DNA of 64,000 bases, from contig OY969915.1 of assembly GCA_963704545.1 (NCBI GenBank), positions 992,001-1,056,000 of the forward strand. Direction: 5' to 3'. The notes below the pieces were generated by a model. The model made no database searches and had not been told where the DNA came from. It was given only the letters and a program-made list of their open reading frames with translations. Below, in pieces: positions 40,310-48,685 of the stretch. Both the position numbers and the translations under genes were made by a program. This DNA comes from VRUE01 sp963704545. Its GTDB lineage: Bacteria; Actinomycetota; Thermoleophilia; Solirubrobacterales; 70-9. The stretch's first letter is position 1; every line of letters starts with the position of its first letter.

Positions 40310-40516
40310 CTACGAGGTCTGTTGGACGCTCGCCGCGGCGGGGCCCTTGGGGCCTTCCTCGGACTCGTAGCTCACTTTGGCGCCCTCGGTCAGGGACTTG
40401 AAGCCCTCACCCAGGATCGCGCTGTGATGCACGAAGACGTCCTTGGAGCCGTCGTCGGGAGTGATGAACCCGTAGCCCTTGTCGTCGCTGAACCACTTGA
40501 CTGTTCCAGTCGGCAT
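40310..40516 (-). CDS. cspA: Cold-shock domain protein
   Basis: 68 residues. Classic CSD: GTVKWFSDDKGYGFITPDDG with RNP1-like KGYGFI and RNP2 DVFVHHSAI, KVSYESEEGPKGPAAASV end. Binds single-stranded RNA/DNA. ATG 40516 has GGAGG 6 nt upstream. A long leader (no other gene until 40706) is usual for csp genes. Followed by its own terminator and typA. Confidence 0.95.
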   Translation of the reverse strand: MPTGTVKWFSDDKGYGFITPDDGSKDVFVHHSAILGEGFKSLTEGAKVSYESEEGPKGPAAASVQQTS

Positions 40517-40705
40517 GTATTGCCTCCACTTGATGTGCTGCGAACGCGGAGGCTTCGGTAAAGCAACGACGCGAGCGCTAGACACGACTTTTGCCGGATA
40601 TCGATCCGACCTAACGCCGGGGACCGTAGCAGGCCTGGGGCGAAAAGCGCTGCGCTCGGAATAGCGTGTAATGGGGTTGAGACAAAGGAGGAACCAGTCG
40701 ATACG

Positions 40706-42952
40706 GTGACGGCGATGCCCCGATGGCGAGCAAACCCCGGCCTGGTGGCCCGGATTTCGATTGCTGCCCTGGCATCGGCTTCCGTCCTGGCGCCGCATGC
40801 CATCGCGGCCCCGAGTGGGGGGTCCCTGGCTTCCACCCAGGTTGGCGGACCGAGGGCCTACGTCCCGGGCGAGGCGATCGTGCGCTTCGAGAGAGGCACG
40901 TCGCACGCGGATCGCCGCGACGCACGCCGCTCGGCCAACGTCGAGTTCGGCGACACCCTCGGCCTGCCGCGCCTTCAGTTGCTCGAGGTCCATGGTTCCG
41001 TGAGTGCCGCAGTCCGGCGCCTGGAAGACCAGCCGGGGGTTGCCTACGCCCAGCCGAACTACCGCTACGAGGCGCTGGCGGTCCCCGAACCTGACGACAG
41101 CTTCTTCGACGACCTCTGGGGCCTCTCGGATCCTGCGCTCCCAGATCCAGGGGTGGGCGTCCTCGAGGCCTGGGAGCACGGCAAAGGGAGTGGCGAGGTG
41201 ATCGCCGTAGTCGATACGGGAGTCGACCTGACGCACCCCGACATCGCCCCCAACCTGTGGACCAACCCGAGCCCGGACCCGGGCTCCGAAGACCTGCACG
41301 GATACGACTTCGTCGACGACGACGGCGATCCCGACGACTACAACTTCCACGGGACGCATGTGGCGGGCACCGCGGCGGCTGTCTCCGGCAACGCCCTGGG
41401 GACCGCCGGGGTCGCTCCCGAAGCGGAAATCATGGCGGTCAGAGTCCTGGACGGCGACGGCAGCGGTTCGACCGACGAGATCGCCGAGGGCATCGCCTAC
41501 GCGGCGGAGCACGGAGCAGGAGTCATCAACCTCAGCCTCGGCGGCCCGGCGGGCGAAGACGAGGCGATGTCGGATGCGGTCGACCTGGCCGCCGAAGAAG
41601 GGGCTGTCGTCGTGGCAGCCGCCGGCAACGAAGGGGCGAACAACGACGCCGAGCCGACCACGCCGTGCACGCTTCCCCAGGCGAGCCTGATCTGCGTCGC
41701 GGCGCTCGGCCAGGGCGGCGGTCTGGCGAGCTTCTCGAACTACGGCGCCCAGTCCGTCGACATCGCCGCGCCGGGGACCGGCATCCTCAGCGCCAAGCCG
41801 GACTATGGCACGCCGCTGTTCAGCAATGGCTTCGAGTCGGGGACGACCGAAGCCTGGGACACCTTCGCGGAAAACGGGGGGCTTCCGTGGGGCGTGAGCG
41901 CCTCGGCCGCAAGCGGCACCCAGTCGGCAACGGACAGCCCGGGGGGCGACTACGGCGAGGCGATAGACCCGAGCGAATTTGCCATTTCCGAACTGTTCAC
42001 CGTCGCTGCCGTGGATCTGACCGGCGAGCGCGGTTGCCGAGTCCACTTCCGCACGAAATACGAGATGGAGGACTTCTTCGACTACTTCGTCGCCGGGGCA
42101 TACGACGAGGGCGTGTCCGCCGACTTCGTCGTACTCACAGGCACTTCGCCGGCATACCCCGGCGGCTTCGAACGCGAAGAGGCGTCGATCTCGGATCTGG
42201 ATGGCGAGGACGACGCCCACCCCTTCTTCGCCGTGCTCTCCGACGAATTGATCGAGCTCGACGGTGCCTACGTCGACGACGTGCGGCTCATCTGCCGCGA
42301 CGAGACCTACGTCAACCAGATCACGAGCGTCAGCCAGTACGACCAGCCCGCCGCGGGCAACTATGTCGCGTTCCAGGGCACCTCGATGGCGGCACCGCAC
42401 GTCGCGGGAGTGGCGGCGCTCGTCCGCGCGGCCGCACCCGGTGCGAGTGCCGAAGAGGTCGTCGACGCGATCCTCGAAGGGGCCTCAGCTCTCCCGAAAG
42501 TCGATGCTGCGAAGCCGACCGCCACCTTCGGCATCGCCGATGCATGCCAGGCGATCGCCGTGGTGAGGGGGGAAGACTTCGCCGAAGAGTGTCCCGGGAG
42601 CAGCGAAAACGTCATCCCACCACCGCCACCACCGGCGGCACCGGCTACCCCTGTGTCGTCAACGACAGTTGTCGATCAGCTGGCGCCTCGCACCTTCTTC
42701 CGGCAGCGTCCTCCCCGGACCTTGCGCACGCGCCACGGCAAGGCCAGGGCCGTGTTCCGCTTCGGCTCCGACGAGTCCGGCGTCTCGTTCGTCTGCCGGA
42801 TCGACGGCGGCTTGTTCCAGGTCTGCCCCCAGCGGTTGGTGAGCCGGTTTGCGGTCGGGTTGCACACCGTCCGGGTCTACGCTCGCGACCCCGCGGGCAA
42901 CGCCGATCGCACCCCCGCCGTCTATCGCTTCCGGGTCAAGCAGGTCGGTTAG
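40706..42952 (+). CDS. Secreted subtilisin-family serine protease with inserted domain
   Basis: 748 residues from GTG 40706 (ATG 40715 possible), AAAGGAGGAA upstream. Signal peptide (~1-35), I9-like propeptide (~45-125: VPGEAIVRFERGTSHADRRDARR), then S8 catalytic domain with Asp in AVVDTGVDLTHPD (~170), His in HGTHVAG (~215), Asn in AAGNEG (~306) and Ser in GTSMAAPHVAG (~558). Between Asn and Ser a ~165-residue segment (FSNGFESGTTEAWDTF to YVDDVRLICRD) looks like a beta-sandwich insertion. Pro-rich linker (PPPPPPAAPATP) and a C-terminal Ig-like domain (GVSFVCRIDGGLFQVCPQRL). Confidence 0.92.
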   Translation: MTAMPRWRANPGLVARISIAALASASVLAPHAIAAPSGGSLASTQVGGPRAYVPGEAIVRFERGTSHADRRDARRSANVEFGDTLGLPRLQLLEVHGSVSAAVRRLEDQPGVAYAQPNYRYEALAVPEPDDSFFDDLWGLSDPALPDPGVGVLEAWEHGKGSGEVIAVVDTGVDLTHPDIAPNLWTNPSPDPGSEDLHGYDFVDDDGDPDDYNFHGTHVAGTAAAVSGNALGTAGVAPEAEIMAVRVLDGDGSGSTDEIAEGIAYAAEHGAGVINLSLGGPAGEDEAMSDAVDLAAEEGAVVVAAAGNEGANNDAEPTTPCTLPQASLICVAALGQGGGLASFSNYGAQSVDIAAPGTGILSAKPDYGTPLFSNGFESGTTEAWDTFAENGGLPWGVSASAASGTQSATDSPGGDYGEAIDPSEFAISELFTVAAVDLTGERGCRVHFRTKYEMEDFFDYFVAGAYDEGVSADFVVLTGTSPAYPGGFEREEASISDLDGEDDAHPFFAVLSDELIELDGAYVDDVRLICRDETYVNQITSVSQYDQPAAGNYVAFQGTSMAAPHVAGVAALVRAAAPGASAEEVVDAILEGASALPKVDAAKPTATFGIADACQAIAVVRGEDFAEECPGSSENVIPPPPPPAAPATPVSSTTVVDQLAPRTFFRQRPPRTLRTRHGKARAVFRFGSDESGVSFVCRIDGGLFQVCPQRLVSRFAVGLHTVRVYARDPAGNADRTPAVYRFRVKQVG

Positions 42953-43632
42953 GTAGCGGCAGCCCCGCGCCTGGCGATCCGGTGTCCGGCGAAGAGCAGC
43001 AGGAGCAGCGCCGCGGCACTGCCGAGGACGAGCGGGTCGGTGAGGCTCAGCCCTTCCAGCCTGGTGCCGAAGTAGACGGAAATCGCCGTGATCGGCAGGT
43101 AGCCGACCGCGGTCGTCCAGGTGAAACGCCAGACCGGCACGCGGGCGGCACCGGCGGCGTAGGAGGTGAGGCTGAAGGGAACGATCGGGATCAGGCGCAC
43201 GGCGAGCAGCAGGGTGACGCCCCCGCGCTCGATCATCGCCTCGGTGCGCTCGAAGCGCTCGGTGCCGAGCCAGCGGTCGAGCAGGGGTCGCGCCAGCGAG
43301 CGGCCGATGGCGAAGCAGAGCAGGCCCGAGAGCAGCCAGCCGGTCATCGTCAGGGCCAGGGCGGGGAAGAAGCCGTAGACGAAACCGGCCGCGGCGTCGA
43401 CGATCTCGGCGGGGTAGAAGACCACAGCGTGGATCAGGGCGAGGGCGAGGATGATCAGCGGCCCGGCGATCCCGAGGCTGTCGAGCTCGCTGCGCACCTC
43501 GGCGGTATCGCCACGGATCGCCGCCCCGGCCGCCTCTCTCAGGGCGGGAACGGCTAGCACCAGGGCCGCCAGAAGCGCGATCCCACCCAGGGTGATCGCG
43601 ACGGCGAGGAGGGACGGCTTCGGCTTCTCCAC
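42949..43632 (-). CDS. TVP38/TMEM64 (DedA-like) membrane protein
   Basis: 227 residues from GTG 43632, with GATACT 6 nt upstream; the longer frame adds a non-hydrophobic Pro-rich stretch. SNARE-associated/VTT domain: YPAEIVDAAAGFVYGFFPAL, GRSLARPLLDRWLG, VRLIPIVPFSLTSYAAGAARVPVWRF. About six membrane segments. Related proteins are implicated in lipid scrambling or transport. Convergent with the protease, 4-nt overlap. Confidence 0.88.
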   Translation of the reverse strand: MEKPKPSLLAVAITLGGIALLAALVLAVPALREAAGAAIRGDTAEVRSELDSLGIAGPLIILALALIHAVVFYPAEIVDAAAGFVYGFFPALALTMTGWLLSGLLCFAIGRSLARPLLDRWLGTERFERTEAMIERGGVTLLLAVRLIPIVPFSLTSYAAGAARVPVWRFTWTTAVGYLPITAISVYFGTRLEGLSLTDPLVLGSAAALLLLLFAGHRIARRGAAAT

Positions 43633-43638
43633 GAACCC

Positions 43639-43644
43639 AGTATC
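43639..43644 (-). promoter_or_regulatory. -10 hexamer for the TVP38-like gene
   Basis: GATACT 6 nt before GTG 43632; decides the short start. Confidence 0.45.
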
Positions 43645-43669
43645 GCGACGATGCGGGGCGCCGCGAGAT

Positions 43670-44113
43670 CTACCGGGTCGTAGCAGCCCGGTAGGCGTTC
43701 TCGTCGAGCACCAGGCGCCAGGGCCCGGCGGCGGACTCGGTGGCGCGGAAGTCGGCGAAGTCAAAGGTGAGGATCGGCAACTCGTGTCGCTCGGCGATCG
43801 CCATCACGCAGGTGTCGGTGAAGCCGAGGTCAAGGTCGGCATAGCGGTCGTCCAGCTCGACGGCTCGGCGGAAGAGTCCGGGTGAGATGTAGGCGACGCT
43901 ATGGAGGCCACCGGCGACTTCCCTGAGAAAGGTTCGCGCGGCGAAGCCACCCACCCTCTTTCCGACGAAATGATCGACCTCGGCGAGCACTGGAGTGGGG
44001 ACCATGGCCTGACGGCGCATTTTCCCGAGCAGCGCGGTTGCGACGTGATGCGCTGAGTCCCGAGCATCAAGTGCGGATACGAGCGGGCCGGTGTCAACCA
44101 GGATCTTTTTCAC
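43670..44113 (-). CDS. PIN domain ribonuclease (VapC-like toxin)
   Basis: 147 residues from GTG 44113 (VKKILVDTGPLVSALD). Acidic PIN residues: Asp in VDTGPL, Glu in LAEVDHF, Asp in LGFTDTCVMA and Asp in LTFDFADF. Expected toxin RNase of a type II pair. Its start lies inside the end of the antitoxin gene (20-nt overlap), a usual vapBC layout. Confidence 0.88.
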   Translation of the reverse strand: MKKILVDTGPLVSALDARDSAHHVATALLGKMRRQAMVPTPVLAEVDHFVGKRVGGFAARTFLREVAGGLHSVAYISPGLFRRAVELDDRYADLDLGFTDTCVMAIAERHELPILTFDFADFRATESAAGPWRLVLDENAYRAATTR

Positions 44114-44372
44114 TCGGTCCCTTTTTCGGCCCCTCACCGGGCCCCCAGGGCTTGAGCCCGATGTACTTCTCGAAGTTGATGCCCCAGTCGCCGGGGCCTT
44201 CGATCGATCCGAAGTACTCGGGCCAGTTCTCTTTGTCGTAATCGAGCGCGCCGAGTTCGATCAGGCGCACGACCGTGGCAGAGAACGACTCGTTGCCGAG
44301 GGCCTGTTCGCGCACGAGCTCCTCGACGCTGTCCGGGAGGTAAATGGTTCGGCGGGGCATGGTCTGCGGCAT
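44094..44372 (-). CDS. Ribbon-helix-helix antitoxin (VapB-like)
   Basis: 92 residues from ATG 44372 (MPQTMPRRTIYLP), chosen because CATACT lies 7 nt upstream; ATG 44360 is the alternative. RTIYLPDSVEELVREQALGNESFSATVVRLIELG is a CopG-type RHH DNA-binding domain; the C-terminal ~45 residues (WPEYFGSIEGPGDWGINFEKYIGL) probably wrap the toxin. Likely represses its own operon. Confidence 0.8.
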   Translation of the reverse strand: MPQTMPRRTIYLPDSVEELVREQALGNESFSATVVRLIELGALDYDKENWPEYFGSIEGPGDWGINFEKYIGLKPWGPGEGPKKGPSEKDPG

Positions 44373-44379
44373 CGATCGG

Positions 44380-44385
44380 AGTATG
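44380..44385 (-). promoter_or_regulatory. -10 hexamer of the toxin-antitoxin operon
   Basis: CATACT 7 nt before ATG 44372. Confidence 0.4.
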
Positions 44386-44445
44386 AACGAGGAAATCATA
44401 CCTGTGGTGCGCAGAAGCGCGCCGGACCGAGTCGCCATCCGCGCG

Positions 44446-46584
44446 CTACGCGCGCAGCCGCTCAGCGAGGCCGGAGTAGCGCCGGCCGCTGTCGTCGCGC
44501 CGGATCGCGCCGTCGAGCGCGGCGCGGTCGCCGATCAGGACGCAGCTGCTGCGCGCTCGGGTGATCGCCGTGTAGAGGAGGGGGCGGGTCAGCATCCGCG
44601 CATGGGAGCGGTGACAGACGCCGACCACGACCGGGACCTCGCAGCCCTGCGCCTTGTGGACGGAGATCGCGTAGGCCAGGCGCAGCGTCGCGGTCTCGCC
44701 GTAGGGGATCGTCAGCGATTCGCCCTCGTCGGTGTCGACGAGGATCTCCTCCTCGTCGGGGTCGTCGGCGCGGAGGAAGACGATCGAGCCGTTCATCAGG
44801 CCCAGCTCGTGCGAGTTGCGAGTCTGGATCAGCCGGTCGCCGACCCGGAAGCGGTCCCCGACCGCCCGCTTGCCGCGGGGATTCAGCTTCTCCTGCAGGC
44901 GCTCGTTGAGGGCGTCGATGCCGACGGCGCCCCGGTACATCGGTGCCAGCACCTGCACGTCCCGGATCGGGTCGACCTCGAAGCGCGCCGGCGCCCGCTC
45001 GGCGACGACCTCGACCACGGCCTCCAGCGCCCGCTCGGGACTGGCCCGGTCGATGAAGAAGAAGTCGTGGTCCTGGTCCTCCGTCGGCTTCAGGTGCGGC
45101 GGCCGGCCCTGGTTGATCTCGTGGGCGGCGGTGGTGATCATCGAGCGCGCCGCCTGTCGGAAGATCTGGGTGAGGCGGACGACCGGTGCGATTTCCGAGG
45201 CGATCAGGTCCTCGAACGGCTTGCCGGCGCCGATCGGCGGCAGCTGGTCGGCGTCGCCGACGAAGACGACGTGGGTCGACTCGGCGAGGCCGCCGAGCAG
45301 TACCTCGATCAGGCGCAGGTTCAGCATCGAGGACTCGTCGACGATCGCCAGGTCGGCCGGGAGCGGGTGTCCGGGCCTGAAGGCGGGCTCGCGCCCCGGC
45401 ATCCACTCGAGCATCCGGTGGATCGTCTGGGCGTCGTGACCGGTCGCCTCCTCGAGCCGGCGAGCGGCGCGGCCGGTCGGGGCGCAGAGGGCGATGCGCA
45501 ACCCGGCCTCTTCGGCCTCCTCGACGATCGCCCGGGTGCAGGCGGTCTTGCCGACCCCGGGTCCTCCGGTGAGGACGGAGATGCGCGAGGTGAAGGCGCC
45601 CCTCACCGCCGACCACTGCTCGTCGGTGAGCTCGCTGTCCTCGGCATCGCGAGGCGGGGTCGGGCCCGGGTCGTGGTCGAGGTGGGGGGGCTCGGCGGCT
45701 CGGGTGCCGAGCGTCGCGGCGACCGCGATCTCGCTGGCGTGGGTGAGCTCGCGGTAGACGCGCTCGCCCTCGACCGTCAGCCCGCGGCCTTCGCTCAGTA
45801 CCTCGGGATCCGGGCTGAGTCCGAGCAGCTTCGCGGCGCGCATGGTCAGCTCTGCGAGCGGTAGGTAGCTGTTGCCCTGCTGTTCGGCCTCAGTCAGGGC
45901 GTAGGCCGCCGCGGCCTGCGCCCGGCGGCTGGACTCGGGCGGCACATCGGCGGCGAGCGCGATCTTGTCGGCGCGGGCGAAGCCGACCCCCTCGACCTCG
46001 GTCAGCCGGTAGGGGTCCTCGTGCAGGATCGCCATCGAGCGGTCGCCGAAGCGATTGTGGATCGGCGCAGCGAGGTGGGCCAAGCCGTGCGGGGCCAGCT
46101 GCACGTGCAGGTCGCGGATCGCGCGGCTGGCGTGCCAGGACTCGGTTGCGGCTTCGGCCTGGGAGACGCTGACGCCGCGCAGCGAGCCGAACACCGCCCG
46201 CGGGTCGGCGGCGATCGCCCCCAGTACCCCCTCGCCGTGCTCGTCGACCAGCCGTTCTGCCCGAGCCGGGCCGATGTGCCGCAGCGTGGTGAGGTAGGCG
46301 ATCCGGCCCGCTCGGTCGGCGGGATCGAGCGGCAGCGCGCCCTGGGCGCGGAGCTGACGGCCGAAGCGGGCGTGCGTCTGCCACTCGCCGCTGACTTCGG
46401 CGCGGTCGCCGACGCCGAGGTGGGCGACCGGGCCGACCAGGGCAAACCCCTCCCCCGACTCGGCGTCCTGGACCTCGAGCACCGCGTAGCCGTCGTCCTC
46501 GGCGCAGAAGATCACGCCGAGCACCTCAACCGTCGCCGAGTGACCTGGAGCGTCGGTGTCGAAGAGGGTGGCGGTGCCGTTCAC
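44446..46584 (-). CDS. recD2: RecD2-like ATP-dependent DNA helicase
   Basis: 712 residues. N-terminal OB-like and helix-hairpin-helix region (LRHIGPARAERLVDEHGEGVL, VEGVGFARADKIA) as in RecD2, then SF1B helicase motifs: GGPGVGKT (~342), LCAPTGRAARRL, LAIVDESSM, VGDADQLPPIGAGKPF, TQIFRQAA, and C-terminal AYAISVHKAQGCEVP and LLYTAITRAR. 5'-3' helicase acting in repair outside RecBCD; no recB/recC here. GTG 46584 has TAGCTT 6 nt upstream. Confidence 0.93.
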   Translation of the reverse strand: MNGTATLFDTDAPGHSATVEVLGVIFCAEDDGYAVLEVQDAESGEGFALVGPVAHLGVGDRAEVSGEWQTHARFGRQLRAQGALPLDPADRAGRIAYLTTLRHIGPARAERLVDEHGEGVLGAIAADPRAVFGSLRGVSVSQAEAATESWHASRAIRDLHVQLAPHGLAHLAAPIHNRFGDRSMAILHEDPYRLTEVEGVGFARADKIALAADVPPESSRRAQAAAAYALTEAEQQGNSYLPLAELTMRAAKLLGLSPDPEVLSEGRGLTVEGERVYRELTHASEIAVAATLGTRAAEPPHLDHDPGPTPPRDAEDSELTDEQWSAVRGAFTSRISVLTGGPGVGKTACTRAIVEEAEEAGLRIALCAPTGRAARRLEEATGHDAQTIHRMLEWMPGREPAFRPGHPLPADLAIVDESSMLNLRLIEVLLGGLAESTHVVFVGDADQLPPIGAGKPFEDLIASEIAPVVRLTQIFRQAARSMITTAAHEINQGRPPHLKPTEDQDHDFFFIDRASPERALEAVVEVVAERAPARFEVDPIRDVQVLAPMYRGAVGIDALNERLQEKLNPRGKRAVGDRFRVGDRLIQTRNSHELGLMNGSIVFLRADDPDEEEILVDTDEGESLTIPYGETATLRLAYAISVHKAQGCEVPVVVGVCHRSHARMLTRPLLYTAITRARSSCVLIGDRAALDGAIRRDDSGRRYSGLAERLRA

Positions 46585-46590
46585 ACGCCA

Positions 46591-46600
46591 AAGCTAGCCT
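46591..46600. promoter_or_regulatory. Overlapping divergent -10 elements around GCTAGC
   Basis: Minus strand TAGCTT (46596-46591), 6 nt before GTG 46584; plus strand TAGCCT (46595-46600), 9 nt before ATG 46610. The two genes share one palindromic core. Confidence 0.5.
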
Positions 46601-46609
46601 GTGGCCAAG

Positions 46610-46810
46610 ATGACCGAACGGCCGAATTCCGGTCTCTGCGACAGCTGTGTGCACCAGCGGCTGGTGCCCAACACGCGCGGCTCGATCTTCTCGCTCTGCG
46701 AGCGCTCCCGCGCGGACCCCCGATATCCGCGCTACCCGCGGGTGCCGGTGGCGTCCTGTCCCGGCCACGAGGCTCGCGGCCGGGACAAAGACATCGCGGT
46801 CGAGTCCTAG
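46610..46810 (+). CDS. Small cysteine protein, zinc-ribbon-like
   Basis: 66 residues from ATG 46610. Four cysteines: CDSC near the start (C-x2-C), one in SLCERS and one in VASCPG, spaced as for a single metal site. RYPRYPRVPV between the last two. Resembles short uncharacterised actinobacterial proteins. Convergent overlap of 4 nt with the cupin gene. Confidence 0.6.
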   Translation: MTERPNSGLCDSCVHQRLVPNTRGSIFSLCERSRADPRYPRYPRVPVASCPGHEARGRDKDIAVES

Positions 46811-47199
46811 CTTGCCATCGGGTCCGGTTCGCCGAGCTTGGAGTTGTCGGGAGCCACGTACTCCCCGCCCGGGACGCCGCCGAGGACGAGGATGCGGATG
46901 CCCTCCTCGCCCGGCCAGACCTTGCGCATGATGCCGGGGCCGACCCGGGCGACGTGGTCGGGGTCGAGCGGGAAGCGCTCGCCGGCGATGTCCAGCTCGC
47001 CGGACCCGCGCAGGGTCACGTAGACCTCCTCCTGCCCGTCCTGTGCGTGGTCGTGTTCGGGGTAGTTCTCGTAGTTCGGCGGCATGTCGATGATCTGCAT
47101 GCCGAACGATTCGACGCCGAGCTCCGCCCGGGCGCGCTTGAAGGCGCCGAGGAAGACGGCCTCCATGTCGTCGATCTTCTTCACCGCGTAGGTGCTCAT
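46807..47199 (-). CDS. Cupin domain protein
   Basis: 130 residues from ATG 47199 with GGAGGAAAC upstream. Single cupin barrel: metal ligands in EHDHAQDGQEEVYVTLRGSGEL (two His and a Glu) and a later HVARVGPG in place of the usual His motif. Small-molecule sensing or dioxygenase roles are possible; nothing specific. Upstream TAGTACATGTGTACTTTG (47252-47269) is unusually AT-rich, holds a GTACATGTGTAC near-palindrome, and may be promoter or operator. Confidence 0.75.
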   Translation of the reverse strand: MSTYAVKKIDDMEAVFLGAFKRARAELGVESFGMQIIDMPPNYENYPEHDHAQDGQEEVYVTLRGSGELDIAGERFPLDPDHVARVGPGIMRKVWPGEEGIRILVLGGVPGGEYVAPDNSKLGEPDPMAS

Positions 47200-47303
47200 C
47201 CGTTTCCTCCCTGGTGCGTCGGCCCTCGGTCGAGGCTGTTGGAGCGATCCTAGTACATGTGTACTTTGATTTTCAAAGCATGCTGCCCCGACGGCCAGGG
47301 CGC

Positions 47304-47738
47304 TCAGTCGAGCAGGCCGACCTGGCGCAGGATCGAGACCGAGTCCGAGTAGACGTCCTTGCGCTTGATCAGGCCGTCCTCGAAGGGGATCACGTCGATC
47401 CCGTCCCAGCTGACCGTGCGCCCGGTGGGTGGGGCCTCGATCTCGCCGCGCCGCATCGTCTGCGTGTGCGTGGCGGTCGCTGTCCACTCCTGCGTCACCA
47501 CGCCCTCGCGCACGTACAGCCGGCGCGTCTCGAACCTCATGTCGGGCCAGGCCTCGAAGATCCTGGCGATGTGCCCGCGCACCTCCTCGGCCCGGGCGGA
47601 CTCGCCCGCGGTGTGGTTGGCGAAGACCATGTCCGGCGCGTGCATGGCGACGATCGCATCGAGATCCTGTGCGTTCCAGGCGTCGTTGTAGCGACCGATC
47701 GCCTCGGTCAGCGCCTCGATGCCATCGCGCTCGTCCAT
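47304..47738 (-). CDS. SnoaL/NTF2-like protein
   Basis: 144 residues. NTF2-like fold: AIGRYNDAWNAQDLDAIVAMHAPDMVFANHTAG, IARIFEAWPDMRFETRRL, and GIDVIPFEDGLIKRKDVYSD are typical of SnoaL-like ester/steroid-isomerase or cyclase relatives. Substrate unknown. ATG 47738 has TAGGGT 7 nt upstream. Divergent from the LLM oxidoreductase. Confidence 0.85.
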   Translation of the reverse strand: MDERDGIEALTEAIGRYNDAWNAQDLDAIVAMHAPDMVFANHTAGESARAEEVRGHIARIFEAWPDMRFETRRLYVREGVVTQEWTATATHTQTMRRGEIEAPPTGRTVSWDGIDVIPFEDGLIKRKDVYSDSVSILRQVGLLD

Positions 47739-47745
47739 CGCAACA

Positions 47746-47751
47746 ACCCTA
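47746..47751 (-). promoter_or_regulatory. -10 hexamer of the SnoaL-like gene
   Basis: TAGGGT (minus strand) 7 nt before ATG 47738. Confidence 0.45.
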
Positions 47752-47837
47752 ACCCGTGAGAGAGGCAAGCGGCAGGTGTCCAGCCCGGGCGTCGCTAGGG
47801 TTGGCGCCACCGGAACCTCGAGCCGAGGAGGCGTGGA

Positions 47838-48683
47838 GTGGACGTTGCGATCGGATTGCCCAACGCCGTGCCTGGAACGACGGGCGCGCAGTTGGTCGAG
47901 TGGGCCCGGCGCGCCGAGGCGCGCGGGTTCAGCAGCCTGGGGACGATCGACCGGATCGTCTACGACAACTACGAGCCGCTGATCGCGCTGGCCGCGGCTG
48001 CCGCCGTCACCGAGCGGATCGGCCTCTGCACCTCGGTCCTGCTCGGGCCGCTGCGCACCAACGCCACCGGGCTGGCCAAGGAGGCGCTGAGCCTGAACGC
48101 TCTCTCCGGGGGCCGATTCACGCTGGGCATCGGCCTCGGCGGTCGCGACGACGACTACGAGGCGAGCGGTGTCGAGCTTGCCGGTCGCGGCCGCCGCCTC
48201 GACGCGATGCTGGAGCGGATCGAGGAGGTCTGGTCCGGAGGCGAGATCGGTCCTGCGATCGAGGGCGCACCCACCCTCGTGGTCGGCGGCCATGCCGACG
48301 CCTCCTATGCGCGCGCCGCGCGCTTCGAAGCCGGCTGGATCGCCGCCAGCTCGGGTCCGGAGCAGTACGCGGAGGGCGCCCGCAAGGCAAGAGCCGCCTG
48401 GGCCGAGGCCGGCCGCGAGGGGGAGCCGAGGACGATGGCGCTTGCCTACTTCTCCCTCGGCGACGACGCGGAGGCGGATGCCCGTGCCAACCTCGCCGAC
48501 TACTACGCCTGGCTTGGCGAGCAGATCGCCGAATTCATCGTGTCCGCTGCCGCCAGGGACGTGGAGTCGGTCAGGCAGACTCTTGCCGCCTACGAGGCGG
48601 CCGGGTGCGACGAGCTGATCCTCTTTCCCGCCTCCCGCGATCCCGTCCAGGTCGACCTGCTCGCTGACGCGGCGGGCCTCTGA
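47838..48683 (+). CDS. LLM class F420-dependent oxidoreductase
   Basis: 281 residues from GTG 47838 with CGAGGAGG upstream; a TAGGGT at 47796-47801 suggests a ~30-nt leader. Bacterial luciferase-like barrel: DVAIGLPNAVPGTTG, TSVLLGPLRTNATGLAKEALSLNALSGGRFTLGIGLGGRDDDYEASG. Members of this clade usually use F420 (or FMN). Substrate unknown. The amine oxidase gene follows 2 nt after its stop. Confidence 0.87.
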   Translation: MDVAIGLPNAVPGTTGAQLVEWARRAEARGFSSLGTIDRIVYDNYEPLIALAAAAAVTERIGLCTSVLLGPLRTNATGLAKEALSLNALSGGRFTLGIGLGGRDDDYEASGVELAGRGRRLDAMLERIEEVWSGGEIGPAIEGAPTLVVGGHADASYARAARFEAGWIAASSGPEQYAEGARKARAAWAEAGREGEPRTMALAYFSLGDDAEADARANLADYYAWLGEQIAEFIVSAAARDVESVRQTLAAYEAAGCDELILFPASRDPVQVDLLADAAGL

Positions 48684-48685
48684 GC

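Noticed and set aside
40517..42400. Open frame continuing upstream of cspA for ~600 codons
   Set aside because: It is antisense to the subtilase, whose catalytic triad and signal peptide are clear; cspA has its own Shine-Dalgarno sequence at the short start.
43670..44372. Mobile element or integron signalled by the toxin-antitoxin pair
   Set aside because: No integrase, transposase, att-like repeats or composition change around it; ordinary chromosomal vapBC.
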